A DNA stretch of 64,000 nucleotides from Lentinus brumalis (GCA_001792895.1 MARA01000011.1:868001-932000); one strand, 5' to 3'. Shown: positions 11,017 to 22,371, numbered from the stretch's first letter. Notes: generated by a model not told the origin, from the sequence alone. Program-made: numbers and translations.

Positions 11017-12554
11017 TCAGGACGTCCGTTTGACCACCCTCTCCGTCAATGCCTCCAGAGCTCCCTTGGCCTCGCTGTCGGGCAAGACGGACAGCACCTC
11101 TCGAGCCTTGTCCGCATGAGCCCGTGCAAGCTCACGCGTCCGCTCAACGCCGGATGATCTGCGCACAAGGTCTCTCGCCTGTTGGAGTGGAGGGAGATGG
11201 ACTATTCAGACACCAGTACGCCATTATTTGCTGATACACCTACCAGCTCGACGTCGCCTGGTTGCTCGAACTTGCGCTTGATCAGAGGACCCATTTCAGG
11301 GTGCTCTTCCCAGGCGAATAGGGCAGGTCCAGTCGCAAGACCTAATTGCAAGTCTGCGCCTCCTGGCTTGCCCAAGGTCGCTTCTCCAGCCTCGTAATCG
11401 AGGAGGTCATCCACAAGCTGATGATGGCCAGTCAACTCAGAGGTTGAGCATACTCCCAATTGATGTCCTCACCTGGAACGCGATACCGAGGTTGCGGCCG
11501 TACGCGTACGCGACCTCCTTCCACACTTCGCCCTCCTTGCAGCCACCCAAGACGACCGCCGCGCGGGCGCCCTTAGCCATCAGACTCGCCGTTTTCAGGT
11601 AGGTCTTCTGTAGGTAGATGTTCCAGTTATCCTGGCCCACGGACGGCGACAAACCCGCTATGCCCAACTCCTCCGCGTGGACGGACTTCAGCTGCAGAAT
11701 CTCTCCCTCGACTAGGTTCGCAATGACGCTCGCAATGAGCTCGACCACCTCGCTCTCGCCCAACCTGGAAAGCGCGGCACTGGTGCGACCCAGAAGGAAG
11801 TCTCCAGCCAGGACGGAAAGCTTGTTGCCAAACGCAGCGGGTGCGGACGCGGCCCCTCTGCGCAGCGGCGACCTGTCAATCACGTCGTCGTGCAAAAGCG
11901 ACGCGACATGAATCATCTCCACGATTTGTGCGAGGCGTACCTGCGTCGGGAGCAGCGCCAGAGGTGAGGCAACGGTCGGAATGCCAGGTGGCGGGAACGG
12001 AGGGGGGTAGGAGCTTGATGAGGTGGTCGTGGGGGCCGCAGCGAGAATGACGATTGAAACGACGCGGTGTGGTCGGGCATGCTTGGGTTCCAGTCGTTGA
12101 GAACGTCCGGACGCGTCAACGGACGGTCGAGCTCCTCTGCACGCCCACCCGCACCCTCACACTCGGCCGCCCACTTCTTTAAGTGCCAGCCGCCGCCCAG
12201 CCCATTCGTCGCCTGCGAGAAGAGAAGGACGAGGAGTGGACGTAGCTGCTTCGAGGGGTGCAGGAAGTAGTATTTCGCGATTTCAGTGAGGGACGGGTGT
12301 GACGAGCCCAGGAGGTCAAGGAGCGTTTCGCGCAATTGCTGCAGCTCCGGCGCGACGAGCTTGTACGGATCGGGGCGTATGAGTGGTTTTGGTGTGGTCG
12401 GTGCGCTGAAATACGCGTCACTCGCTATGGGATGGGTCTTTTTCTGCTGCTGAGCGCGCGCGCTGTAATATCTGTGTCCCGGAACCCGCGTGCCCGCTGT
12501 CGACGACGAGATTGGTTGAGGAAGGCGCACTCTAGCAACAGCGCATCGTCGCAT
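11017..12554 (-). CDS. COQ1: Mitochondrial polyprenyl (hexaprenyl/solanesyl-type) diphosphate synthase Coq1
   Basis: Trans-prenyltransferase that builds the polyprenyl tail of ubiquinone in mitochondria. The ATG at 12554 opens an Arg-rich, acid-free leader (MRRCAVARVRLPQPISS) typical of a mitochondrial presequence; a frame seven codons longer starts with TTG and was rejected. Downstream, KQLRPLLVLL precedes the first aspartate-rich motif in LLHDDVIDRSPLRRG, and the second is in LVDDLLDYEAG. Well-supported introns lie at 11418-11472 (after GIAF-Q) and 11179-11243 (after GDVEL), giving last exons 11244-11417 and 11017-11178. Between the exon encoding MPDHTASF and the exon encoding LLPTQVRLAQIVEMIH the frame does not join. 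The simplest explanation is one missing base in the run of six G on the plus strand at 12002-12007. A 48-nt intron with a weak GTTTCA donor is the alternative. All catalytic motifs are present, so I regard the gene as functional. Confidence 0.9.
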
Positions 12555-12894
12555 GACCAGCAAGGACGCTACCAAAGGCGTCGAGGGAGACAGGAGGAGG
12601 GTGTGGTGGAAGAGGTCGCACCGGCGGTCGGGAGAGTCGGAAGGAAGGGACGCGATGAGACAGCACAGACGCGCTCGCTCGCGTTTCGGCGTTCACAGTA
12701 ACCGCGCGAAAGGATATGACGTCTTCCAATTCCACCCCACCGTTCGGCAGTTCATGGCTTTCAGCACGATCAATTCCTCATGTACTGATATACGACACAC
12801 ACGACGACCCCAAAGCCCACTTCTCGTGGTCAAAAATATTAGAGTTAGGGCAGTACAGAGTCCAGACATAACTTCGTAACGTCACGAGGTCATG

Positions 12895-12948
12895 GGCATA
12901 ACCACGAGAAGAACGGCGAAGACAAACTCTTCTCGTGGTAGCTATGCC
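12895..12948. repeat. Interrupted hairpin between Coq1 promoter and roadblock gene
   Basis: An 11-nt arm CCACGAGAAGA at 12902-12912 is repeated in exact reverse complement at 12928-12938, with a 15-nt loop. Outside these, GGCATA at 12895-12900 pairs with TATGCC at 12943-12948, leaving a short bulge. The core TTCTCGTGGT also occurs once more at 12821-12830. The hairpin lies between the 5' end of Coq1 and the 3' end of the roadblock gene, so it could be transcribed in a UTR or be a relic of a small element. Confidence 0.5.
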
Positions 12949-13145
12949 AGCGGACGTAGGCCGACACCATGCGCAGCAAGTGATGGTGGAGTCTGCTCTC
13001 ACGCAATGGAGTTATGACCGCCGCAAACGAGACTTCCGGGGAGTGTAGCTTACGACGAGTGCGAGGAAGGCTGGATGATTGTTCTGGCTTGGCTCTCATG
13101 AGCTCAGCAAAGTGCCCATGAGGAGATATGCTGACTCACATTGGA

Positions 13146-13696
13146 TCAACTGGTTCGGCGGTCCCCGCGTCGGGGACTTGTAGGGGGTGGAGGCACAGAA
13201 GCAATCATCCCGCTGAGCTGAGCAACAGGCTTCTCCAGATGCTCAGCCAGCTTCCTTGCCTTGTGTACGTCGTCAGGAAGGGCGTGCAGATACATGTGTT
13301 ATATGCACACCTTCAGTTCCAGCTCACTCCATGGCACGCTCGTCTCTGAGTTCAGAGCCAGCAACATGATAGGTTCATCATCCTCGTCCTTCTTCGGGGT
13401 TTCCACTGGCATAACGAGCAGATGCCCAAGCTAGTGACAAGTCTCAGATACTGGGGACATACGCGGCGGTCTTGCAGACGAACCTCCGAGTCGACCATGC
13501 CGATATTTTGCTCTCGAGTCTCCTGCCATATCTCTGTACTGAGGCCTACAAGAACGCGTACATGGTCCTTCGCTTTGGTCGGACATGAGGCATAGCAAAC
13601 CAGTTCACCCTCTGGTGTAAAGAGAGCAACAGTGTGAAGCGACGGGGGATCCAGTACTCGTGAAAGCAAGGTGCGCAAGTTGGCAAGATTCAGCAT
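13146..13696 (-). CDS. Roadblock/LC7-domain protein, LAMTOR2-like (Ragulator subunit)
   Basis: A three-exon gene of 148 residues: exons 13484-13696, 13311-13430 and 13146-13259, with introns of 53 and 51 nt. The first intron uses a GTTCGT donor after VDSE and rejoins at LGHLLVMPV; the second uses GTGTGC after SELELK and rejoins at ARKLAEHLEK. The N-terminus MLNLANLRTLLSRVL, the central TVALFTPEGELVCYA and the C-terminal helix KARKLAEHLEKPV match the order and spacing of LAMTOR2-type roadblock proteins, which anchor Rag GTPases and TORC1 to the vacuole or lysosome. A Pro/Arg-rich tail of about 25 residues (PPPPTSPRRGDRR) extends past the usual end. The roadblock fold is fairly secure; the choice of LAMTOR2 over another roadblock subunit is inference. 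Confidence 0.65.
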
Positions 13697-13806
13697 GCTG
13701 AGAGCAAGTTGCAGTGTAGAGTCCGGAGCGGTAATAGGCGCTCACACTGTCCCTCATCCGGACTTGTCATCGGAATGACATGTATGACAACTCGTACACT
13801 GCACAC

Positions 13807-13824
13807 TGTACAGTGCACTGTACA
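13807..13824. repeat. Perfect 18-bp palindrome within a CACTGTAC repeat cluster
   Basis: TGTACAGTGCACTGTACA is its own reverse complement. It lies within about 60 bp (13790-13850) where GTGCACTGTAC and GATGTACAT are repeated. The cluster is about 110 bp upstream of the roadblock gene start and just downstream of the Mei2-like gene, so it could be a promoter element or a strong hairpin in a transcript end. Confidence 0.55.
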
Positions 13825-13983
13825 TCGGTGCACTGTACGATGTACATACTACGGCCGCATCATCAAATGAGCGAAAAGCGTCTACATCGAAGATACTAGG
13901 AATAAGATAGAAGTTCAAGTTAAGTAGCGAAGCACAGGCATCTCGAGCATCATGAACATCTCGGTCATACATAGTAGTAGAGT

Positions 13984-16738
13984 CTATCGTTTCTGGGACT
14001 GCGGTGACGGATGAAGGCGGATGAACGTCAGAATTGGTACGTCCAGTATTGGGCAGATGGGACACGTACAAGATAAGCCATCAATTGTTGATATCCCGGT
14101 TGACCAGGGGCACCGTGAGCCGCCCCGGGGCCAGCCGACTGCTGCGCCCCAATCATCGCAGATGCGGGAGGCATACTGTAAGGAGGCATTGCAGGGGCCG
14201 CCTGCGGCTGCTGAGCCTGCGCCCCCTGCTGCAACAGAGCCAGGATGTTTGGAGGAAGGCCTGCGAGCGGCGCCGGGGCAGCATTTGGAGCGGATGCTTG
14301 TGGAGGCACTCCGGGATAGGCGTGGTGCAGAGGAGGGGCAGGGGCACTGTACGGTGGGACCTGCGCAGATTGCATCGGTGGCGGCTGGCTGTAGTATGGG
14401 TTTGCGTTAGCAGGGGGTAGAGGCATGCGTTGCGCCGGTGCAGGAGGGACAGGAGGAGGAGCAGCCTGCGCAGGAGCAGGAGCAGGGGCGCCGCCTTGTG
14501 GTTGCTTTAATGCAGCTAACAATTGCTGGACCTTCTTCGCTTGCTCAAGGCGTTCGCGTTCGTCAGCAGCCTATCAGAACAGTTATGACTTGATACGAGC
14601 AATGACACGGATAGACTGACCTCCGCCGGAGGGACTGCAGGCGGTTGATTGTATCCACCTCCAGAACCGGCATACCCAGGCCCAGGAGCACCGCTATAGC
14701 CACCGCGTCCGCCTCCGCCGGAACGTTGACTGCGACCGAACTCCTCGTCGTATGACCGATTGCGATCCCGGAAACTTCGGTCTTCCCAATCGTTCCCGCC
14801 ACCAAAGCCTCCTCCTCCGCCGCCGCCTCTGCCTCTTCCTCTTCCTCGTCCCCCTCGTCCGCCGCGCGAACCGCGGTTGCTGTGTGAATCATCCCATTCG
14901 CGTTGTCCGAAGCCACCACCGCGATCGTCGCGACTGCATTGCTATCAGTGATCAGATCAAACAAACTCAGCGTAAGCGTACCGTGGCGAAGCAGCTGCAG
15001 CTGCGCGAGGGTCATCGCTGGGTGATGCATATGCAATGTCCATTACCCCATCTTGTAAACCTTGATGACGCAGACGATCGTGCGCCTCTTCACAAGCCTG
15101 ATGAGACATTTAGACACTACCATGGACATCTAGAATAAACGACAAACACCTACCCGAGTATCGAAAAACTCCACGTAACGCTGACTAGGGTTATGTGTTG
15201 ATGTCAGCTTCACGGTCAGGTCAGTAGGGGTGTTACTTACTCCGGACGATCTCCAACAGGACGAACGGACTTGACCTCCCCGAATTGCTGAAACTTGCGG
15301 CGCACCTCATCGTCGTCGATGGGCTGATTTGAACTGCGCAGCGTAACCAACAGGTTACCTTGCAATTCCTACAGCCATATATAAGCACAGCGCTGCCAAA
15401 GTCCGTGGATGACACCTCACCTGGTCTTTCTGCTTCTCGGTGGCTCGCCCCTGAGAGTCGTCACGAGGGAGAGAATAATGGACGTCGATCTGAAATAAAA
15501 ATTGAGGCATAGCTGCGAATAACACCAGTGATAGGACATACGGGACGGCCACTGATCTCAGAACCTTGCAATCGATCTCTTGCTCTCTCTGCAGCGCGCA
15601 AATCGTACTGATGATCGCCTCATTAGATTGGTGACACGCCGGGCGCACGGGCACACTCACGTATGTCACAAATACCATCCCACGATTCGCGATCAGGTCA
15701 AAGAAGGTCTTAATCTCGCCGTGTTCTTCGAAAAGTCGTCTTACGTCTTCACTGCTCGTCTCATACTGGGAGTACACGTGTCCTGCGTCAGCTTGCTTGC
15801 AAAATGTATGCGTCTCCGTCGCTCGATGTCTGACTCGCCTTGATATTACGGATGAAGAGGGTACGACAGGGCCGCTCTCGCTGAAGGCGTTCCTCAATAA
15901 TCGAATCGTGAACCTTGTCATCTCGCTCGCGGCGGGGGAGGCGTTTTTGGAAACGATTACCGTTTCCGTATCCTCCCTGCTGGTCGTAGTTTTGGCCCCA
16001 ATCATCTACTCAAACGATCAATAAATGTGAGAATGCGATGTCGAATTTCAAGTAAACAACAGAGAGAACGGCGCCGAAAAGATTGCAAGAAGATGTCATT
16101 CTCAGGCACGAGGGCGCTCAGAAGGTGATCTTCAGCTCGTGTAGACCGGAGGTTCTTCCTACGATGAGTATGTAAAGCCAGTCGAATCCAGAGGATGGTG
16201 ATCTCGACAGACGTCACCGACACCGGAAGCCCGATTTGGAGCGCACGGCACCACGAAAAGGGAGTCCATATCCAGGGGCAAGCGGACAATCTCGGTACGA
16301 CGGACTTCCAGGACCTGGCAGCGGCCTCTCATGCCATTCAAGAGACCCAAATCTTAGATGACTCTCAAGCGTACCTTCGTTGCTATAACCCTGGTCATAA
16401 CCACCAGCTGGGCCATTATACTGTCCGGGACCTGGAGCGTTGTAGTTGCCGTTCTGGAAGTACTGCCCTTGCGGAGGGCTGGACTGATAGTGATTGTATC
16501 CACCCATGTCGCCTTGCGGGGGACCCTGGTCATACGGACCTGGATTCCCATAGCCACCGTAGGTGTTCTGGCCGCCCCCGCCCCCGCCGCCACGTCCACG
16601 ACCACGGCCGAAACCTCGTCCTCTCGGAGGCCCGCCCCTGTCATAGTGGTGGGATCTGTCAGGCCCAGGACCAAAGTTGCCGCCGCCTCTGCGTGGCCCC
16701 TCATAGGGCGCGCCGCCATACGGATGGTGTCGATTCAT
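13984..16738 (-). CDS. Mei2-like RNA-binding protein with two RRMs and RGG/PQ-rich tails
   Basis: A multi-exon gene starting at the ATG at 16738. The N-terminal ~125 residues are Gly/Arg/Tyr/Gln-rich with RGRG runs. RRM1 opens with RPCRTLFIRNIK (RNP2) and continues through EDVRRLFEEHGEIKTFFDL, RGMVFVTYYDLRAAERA and IDVHYSLPRDD, which is the Mei2/AML pattern. RRM2 runs from GNLLVTLRSSNQPIDDDEV through FGEVKSVRPVGDRPDQRYVEFFDTR and ACEEAHDRLRHQ. A Gly/Arg-rich linker and a long Pro/Gln/Ala-rich tail follow. The third, C-terminal RRM that defines yeast Mei2 is absent. Family knowledge suggests binding of meiotic or developmental RNAs. I place the stop at 13984 by using an intron with a GTACGT donor and a CTGAC branch sequence, ending in SQKR. 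If this intron is retained the protein ends at 14028. The 5' end is divergent from the Rab5 gene, 386 bp away. Confidence 0.85.
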
Positions 16739-17124
16739 TTTCTCAACGACTTTCGTGGGTATCTTCTTAACTCGCGGGTGCGTATCGCGCTCAGTGACGT
16801 GTCGAGGATCAGATGCAACTGCCAGCTGAAGGTTCAAACTGCCGAAAGTGTTGGGTGTTCGAGATTCAAAGAGGTATCGCAAGGAGACGAGAATCAACTC
16901 AGACGAAGGAGGGGAACGAAACGCTGCAGGTGATGGTCGGAGAGGATGAGGAAAGACGTCAATTTTAGTCCGCTTGCAACAAACAGTCCGTGGGAATACT
17001 GCCCCGTTCGGGCGAGCGTCTGCCCCGGGTGGGCCCACGGCACCAGAGCCTCGCATGAGGCGTCACCTGCTGCGCGATAGCCCTCCTCATTGCCTCCTCC
17101 CGCCACCGTCCCTCTCCCCCGGTC
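16739..17124. promoter_or_regulatory. Shared promoter region of the Mei2-like and Rab5 genes
   Basis: This 386-bp gap separates two divergent start codons and must hold both promoters and 5' UTRs. A pyrimidine-rich run (TGCCTCCTCCCGCCACC, then CTCTCCCCC) lies immediately upstream of the Rab5 ATG. No clear TATA box is visible on either side. Confidence 0.45.
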
Positions 17125-18119
17125 ATGTCCAAACAGTTCCAGTTCAAGCTCGTCCTTCTGGGTGTGTTTACCAGCATGTTACTGCTGAGTGCGGCACTTA
17201 TAGTCTCCATACTCAGGCGAATCCGCGGTGGGAAAGTCCAGGTACTTATTCCATGACTGCTTCGGGTCTACTCCGGTGTGTTGCTGAGTTCGTTACGCTG
17301 CCAGTTTGGTTTTGCGCTTCGTCAAGGATCAGTTCGATGACTACCGGGAGAGTACGATCGGTGGTACGTCGCCAAATATGTCTTATCTCACCTGTCCTCA
17401 ACCTCGTGAAGCCGCCTTCTTGACACAGACAGTCACGCTCGAGGACCAGACCACCGTCAAGTTCGAGATCTGGTGAGTTACTCGTTGACATGCATGCAAA
17501 ACACTCGCCCATTGGGAGAAAAGGGACACTGCGGGACAGGAACGCTACAAGGTACGCTCGGCTACAGTCTAGTGGACGCCATGCTGACCAGTCTCCTAGT
17601 CTCTTGTATGTCCTCCTTCTATTTATCGTGCGTACCTACGTTCACAGAGGCGATACAAAGGCTCCTATGTACTACCGGAACGCGAACTGTGCGGTAGTGG
17701 TGTACGACATCACACAGTCCACGTCATTAGAGAAGGCGAAGTCTTGGATTCGCGAACTCCAGCGGCAAGCCGACCCCAATATCGTCATCGCGCTCTGCGG
17801 GAACAAGCTCGACCTAGCAGCTCGTCGTCAGGTCTCCGAAGAAGAGGCGAAGAAGTACGCTGAGGAGGAGGGCCTCATGTGGGGGAGACTAGTGCAAAGA
17901 CAGGCGAGGGCGTGTCTGATATCTTCACTTCCATTGGTGCGCAAAGTCGGCATAGCTATTGTTTTGTTAGACTCACGCAATTATATAGCCAAGAAGCTCC
18001 CTCTCACTGCTCCACCATCGGCGAGAGGTGGCGCTCGTGCCGGCCCAGCGAGAACAGGGGTCGACCTCAACAAGCAAGCAGCTGCTGGTCAGGGCCAGGG
18101 CGAGCAGTGCAACTGCTAG
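17125..18119 (+). CDS. YPT5: Rab5-family small GTPase (Ypt5/Vps21), early endosome
   Basis: GTPase directing early endosome fusion and vacuolar sorting. All G motifs can be read: GESAVGKS split over exons, STIGAAFLTQ switch [19 protein letters not shown] switch [12 protein letters not shown] and ETSAKTGEG. The C-terminus is GEQCNC, a CxC prenylation signal. The structure is exon-rich: 17125-17161, a 25-nt exon at 17217-17241, a 28-nt exon at 17524-17551 and a 6-nt microexon at 17600-17605 encoding Ser-Leu of RYKSLAPM. The next exon begins at 17661. The frame breaks at the run of five G at 17881-17885: before it reads EEEGLMW and after it, one frame off, [15 protein letters not shown]. One missing G explains this, and no intron can. 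I infer an assembly error in an intact gene. The gene is convergent with the RasGEF gene, 350 bp away. Confidence 0.93.
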
Positions 18120-18469
18120 ACACGTCACCGCCTGCGCCCGCTGTACACGCTAGTCATCGGCATGGTAGTTGTTCCCCTACCTCTTCTATAGGACGTCTTG
18201 TTACCGCATCTTTCACTTTGTAGTTTACCCACTGTTCAGATTCTCTGTTATATATGGACTTGCGTCTTGTGGAAGATGGGACTGCCAAAAGTCCAGATCG
18301 GCTAGTGTGTTTGATGATTATAGCCAATAAGAAGATACAACGAAGGAGTGACGATGATATAAATGAGGGCGTTATACAATGAGAGACTCTGGGCACCAGC
18401 CCGTGAAGTAGTGCGTACAGTCGATAGAATAATAACGATACCGATAAATATCCATGAGGGAGGGGAGCC

Positions 18470-21197
18470 TCAGAACCCCGCGAGCTCAAGCCCCTTGCGT
18501 ATATCAGCATGTTGCATTTCAGCCTGCTGAATCTCTTGACTCTTCATCCAGAACGAGCCCTCATCCTTCTCTCCTGCCTGCACGAGGTTTGTTTCAATAT
18601 ATGTTACGATGGTCGAGTCCTCCGCAAGCGTATATGGCTTCGCCTGGTGCCGCAGCATCGCGTCAATCGCCTGCCACCAATTCTCGCGCTTCGCAAAGTG
18701 GATGAGGGACACCGTCGTCCCGAGCGGTGACGATGAGGGCGCGACCAAGATATCGTCCGGGTGCTGCTGGTCTGCGAGCTGCAAATCTATGAGGTACATC
18801 CCGATGTATGGGATGCAGTGCCCGTCCACGGAACGCTGGAGGAGGCGATATGCGGAGAAGTTGCCCGTCGGCTCGTGGTACTTCGCGAGCTGCTCGAGCT
18901 GCACTCGTCGCCCAACATGTGCCCAGGTGAGGTGCAGACGGCTGATGACCGGGCTCGAGAGCGCGTAGACGAGCGCGTGCATCGAGGCGTAGTTGTGCAT
19001 TGATTTACATTTCTGAGTTGGTTGAAACACCCCATGGGATCAATATTACTTTTGAATGATGAGTCCATTGGCGCAGCACTCACTTCCGCAACCTTGATCC
19101 AGAAGTCGATCGTCTCTGCGCGCTTGCCCAGACCCTCCGTGCTGAGGATGCTCAGCTTGACCCACGCGCCGAGCTTCTCGTGCAGCGTGTTGAAGGCTAC
19201 GAGATTCTTCACAGCATTGCCAGTCTGGTGCTTGACCCGATTCATGCACTCGTGCGGACGGATCTTGGAGTAGAGCTTCTGCTCCTGTACGCAGAGGTGC
19301 TCAGCCAGCACGAGGGTGTCCATGCGGATAAGTTCGCTCTTCGATCCCTTTCCTTTCTTATGTCGCGACTGCGCAGAAACCGGGGTAGGAGGTATGACAG
19401 AGATCTGACAGAGTGTCAGCAGACGTCGGCGCACAGATGTTATTGAAGCGGGGCTCACGTAACGCTCGAGCGACTTGAGGACGTCCTTAGCAGTGCTGGC
19501 GAGTACCGGAGGGGAAGTGATGGAGGATACGAAGTCAACGATGCGCCGTGCGAGGTATGGGTCGTCCTGCAACAAGCCATACTGGTCCGTCCAAACGTGG
19601 AGGACAGTCAGCACACGACGGCGAGTAGGTTTGAGCTTCTTCTCCTTCCATTGCTCCAGTTCCTTCAAGCTGAGCGAGCCAGGTTGAGTGATATTGAACT
19701 GAGCTACGAGAAGGTCGAAGACTTCTTCCGCCGTGGCGAAGGATTTATACGTCGTCAGGAACGCTTGCCGATATCGCGTCTCCTGGATAGGCTCTGTCAA
19801 GCTTGTTCAGTGCGCTGTTTACCGGATGAACCATCAGCGGACTAACTTGGGAAATCGACAGTCAACCACTCCACCAGAGCGCGTAGTGTACCAGCTGAGA
19901 CACTCCCATCAGGCAGGAGCTGCATCTCCCATTCCCCATAGAGGGGACGGAGGTACCACGTCGCCTGGATAAGCTTTGCATCGTGGAAGGCCTGTGCCTC
20001 ATCGTCCCCAGTGATCTGCTTGATCTTGTCAGGGCGAGGAATAATCGCGCGATTAGTGCCACGAGCGAAGCTGTCGAATGAATCCTGTACGACCGGACTC
20101 ATGATGAGATGGTCAAGCTCCTCGAGGTTATGCGCCTCGAAGAGCGTGGTGAGGCGTTTCAGCGAGGACTGGTCGTCAATGAGAAGTGGGCGACGGCGCA
20201 GATGTCGCCTGGCAGAAGGCTTCGAAGACTCAGAGCGCGACCTTTGGTGATCTGACGGAGGGGTCTCCCCGCTCGGAAGAGACATACTCCGTCGACGAGC
20301 AGACCCCGGAGTGCGAGGCGTAGAGGGCAGAGGTTGCTCCTCTACTGGAGCAGGAGGGATGGTGAGGACTTGCCCCTCCTCAGTGTACGGACTTTCGACC
20401 AGAGGAGGCGGACGAGGCTTCCTGCGAGAAAGGATGACTTCCGTAGGGGACAGTTCCGATTCAGCGTCCGCTGGGTTGGCGTCGATGCCTTCATGTGGGG
20501 GTACAAGGGGGCTGAACGCGTTCGTCATGTCTGGGACACTAGGCTCAGAACCAAGTTGCAAGATGGGAACCTGCGCGGTCTTGAGCTGGGGCACTGAAGC
20601 AATACCACGAAATACATACCTTGTCCCCATTCATCAATGGCATCCAGTCATACCCACGATGTTCACCATCGGACACGACGAAGGGGTCTGTAAGCTCAGG
20701 AGACCCATGAAGCTTGTGGTCGTCTTGATAGATATGCACCCTGTCTCCGCCATTCTTGAGCTTGTCTGCAAGAGCGTCGGAAATGGGTTCGACGAAGGCA
20801 CTCGGAATCCAGCCAACTGTATTGTCGTCTGGACGGATGGCCGCCCACCAGCCCTGCAAACATGTCAGATAGGCTCAGCTATCTTCTATAAAGATCATGT
20901 ACTTACCGTATCTTCCTTCTTCACGACGTCCAAGATGTCATTCCTGCGGAAGGAGAGCTGATCACTGTCCTCGGCATCGTAATCGTATAGACATAAGACG
21001 TAGAACAGCTCCGCAGAAGAGGTCGGAGTAGAGTTATCGGTGTCTTCTGAGGAGCCCGCCAGACTGGGATTGGGATCTGGGGAGACGGAAGATGCGGGTG
21101 TGGACAAGGAGGTTTCGGCGTTGTACGGATTCGGGTCTATCCAGAGACGTGGACGCAGGCCTCCGCGCCTGGAAGGTTTATGGTGGAGAACGGCCAT
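18470..21197 (-). CDS. SH3-domain Ras guanine nucleotide exchange factor (Cdc25/Ste6-type)
   Basis: Activates Ras by GDP-GTP exchange, upstream of cAMP or pheromone signalling in fungi. The start used is the ATG at 21197 (MAVLHHKPSRRGG); an exon further upstream cannot be excluded. An SH3 domain follows (YVLCLYDYDAEDSDQLSFRRND, then GWWAAIRPDDNTVGWIPSAFVEPI across an intron). A Ser/Pro-rich linker leads to a RasGEF N-terminal module (SAGTLRALVEWLTVDF, then RQAFLTTYKSFATAEEVFDLL). The catalytic RasGEF domain is in LVLAEHLCVQEQKLYSKI through IDFWIKVAE, the exon starting KCKSMHNYASMHALVYALSS, HVGRRVQLEQLAKYHEPTGNFSAYR and CIPYIGMYLIDL. The protein is roughly 850 residues and ends at 18470 with GLELAGF. 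Exons join in frame. Whether it acts in nutrient or mating signalling cannot be told from sequence. Confidence 0.88.
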
Positions 21198-22371
21198 GCA
21201 AGCGGTCGCAACTTTCACCGCATAGGAGGGAGGCTTTTACGCCCGTCCAGGGATGTGAGGGGAAAGGACAGGGAAGAGATGCAGGGAACAGTGTACCTAG
21301 GCAACCGGACGGGAGCGATCCCAGTTGGTATAAGGGGCGCGCGCAATATTAGAGTTCGGAGGCATATCTGCCTCCCGGCCGGAGAGCATGCACCTGGGTG
21401 TCGTTCATGGACAACTACCATCAGCATCGTGATTGTGCAAAGCCTGCTCAGCGCTCTCCTCCTCGCAGCGCTGAACTCTATGCTCTGATCGCTCCACGCG
21501 CATAGCGTTGTGCTGCGCACGGTGTCCGTGTCTCCGTACTCACCTGTAAATTGAGTACCAATGCTCCCAGTCTCATCGGTTTCACGAAGTTTGCAGGCTG
21601 GCGATATGAGGTGAGTTGTTCGCTGAGAGGGCAAGGCACCGATGTAGCTTCTCTGTGCTTCGAATTCTTTGATCATGTTGGCATATCTAAGCGAAGGCCG
21701 CGATATGACGTGAGTTCATTGAGGCCTGTTCGCCGGTGCAAGCTGCCAACCATGATGTGTATACACAGAAGTGGCTGAACGCGCGGTCCATGCACGCTGG
21801 GCGTGAGTACGTGCTTGGTGAGCGCGACGTAACCTTGTCAAGACGGTGGGTGAAGCACGGTCGGGCAGGCCGCAGCACTGTAGTCGTGAGATTTTGCACA
21901 GTTCGGCGTTGTTGGGCGGATGGTAACAGTCCATCACCTGTGATCTAGACCCATCTGTGGTTGGAGGCAGTAGTCCGCGTGTCACTTGCATAGTAACCTT
22001 TCCCGTGAGTCTTCTCTTGACCAGAAGTCCTGCCGCAGTGGCGCACAAGGTTGGCTTGCTAGCTTTTACAAGTGCAGCAATCGCCCCTGGTACTAGTCGG
22101 CGATAAAGTAGACACAATGTCGAACCAGCATAGGCAACAAGGTAGACAGTTCGTCTCTGTATGCGAGGACTTCAAGCTTCAGAGAGGTCGATCTTGGTCG
22201 AGTTGCGATGTTCGATAGACGCTGTGCCACTGGTGCCCGGGTTCCTCGGGCCGAGATCTGATTCCACATCTAACCCAGACTCCAGAGCGCCCGACCCCGC
22301 TCCGTACGGCGCAGCCTACTAGCCTACTAGTACCACTACGACCACTCCCTCGTCCTGTATACCTGATCATC
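21198..22371. promoter_or_regulatory. Intergenic region between divergent RasGEF and Ist1 genes
   Basis: A 1.17 kb gap between two divergent start codons. It contains only short open frames on both strands, none with family resemblance. It presumably holds both promoters and possible upstream non-coding exons. No repeat or mobile-element ends were seen. Confidence 0.4.
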
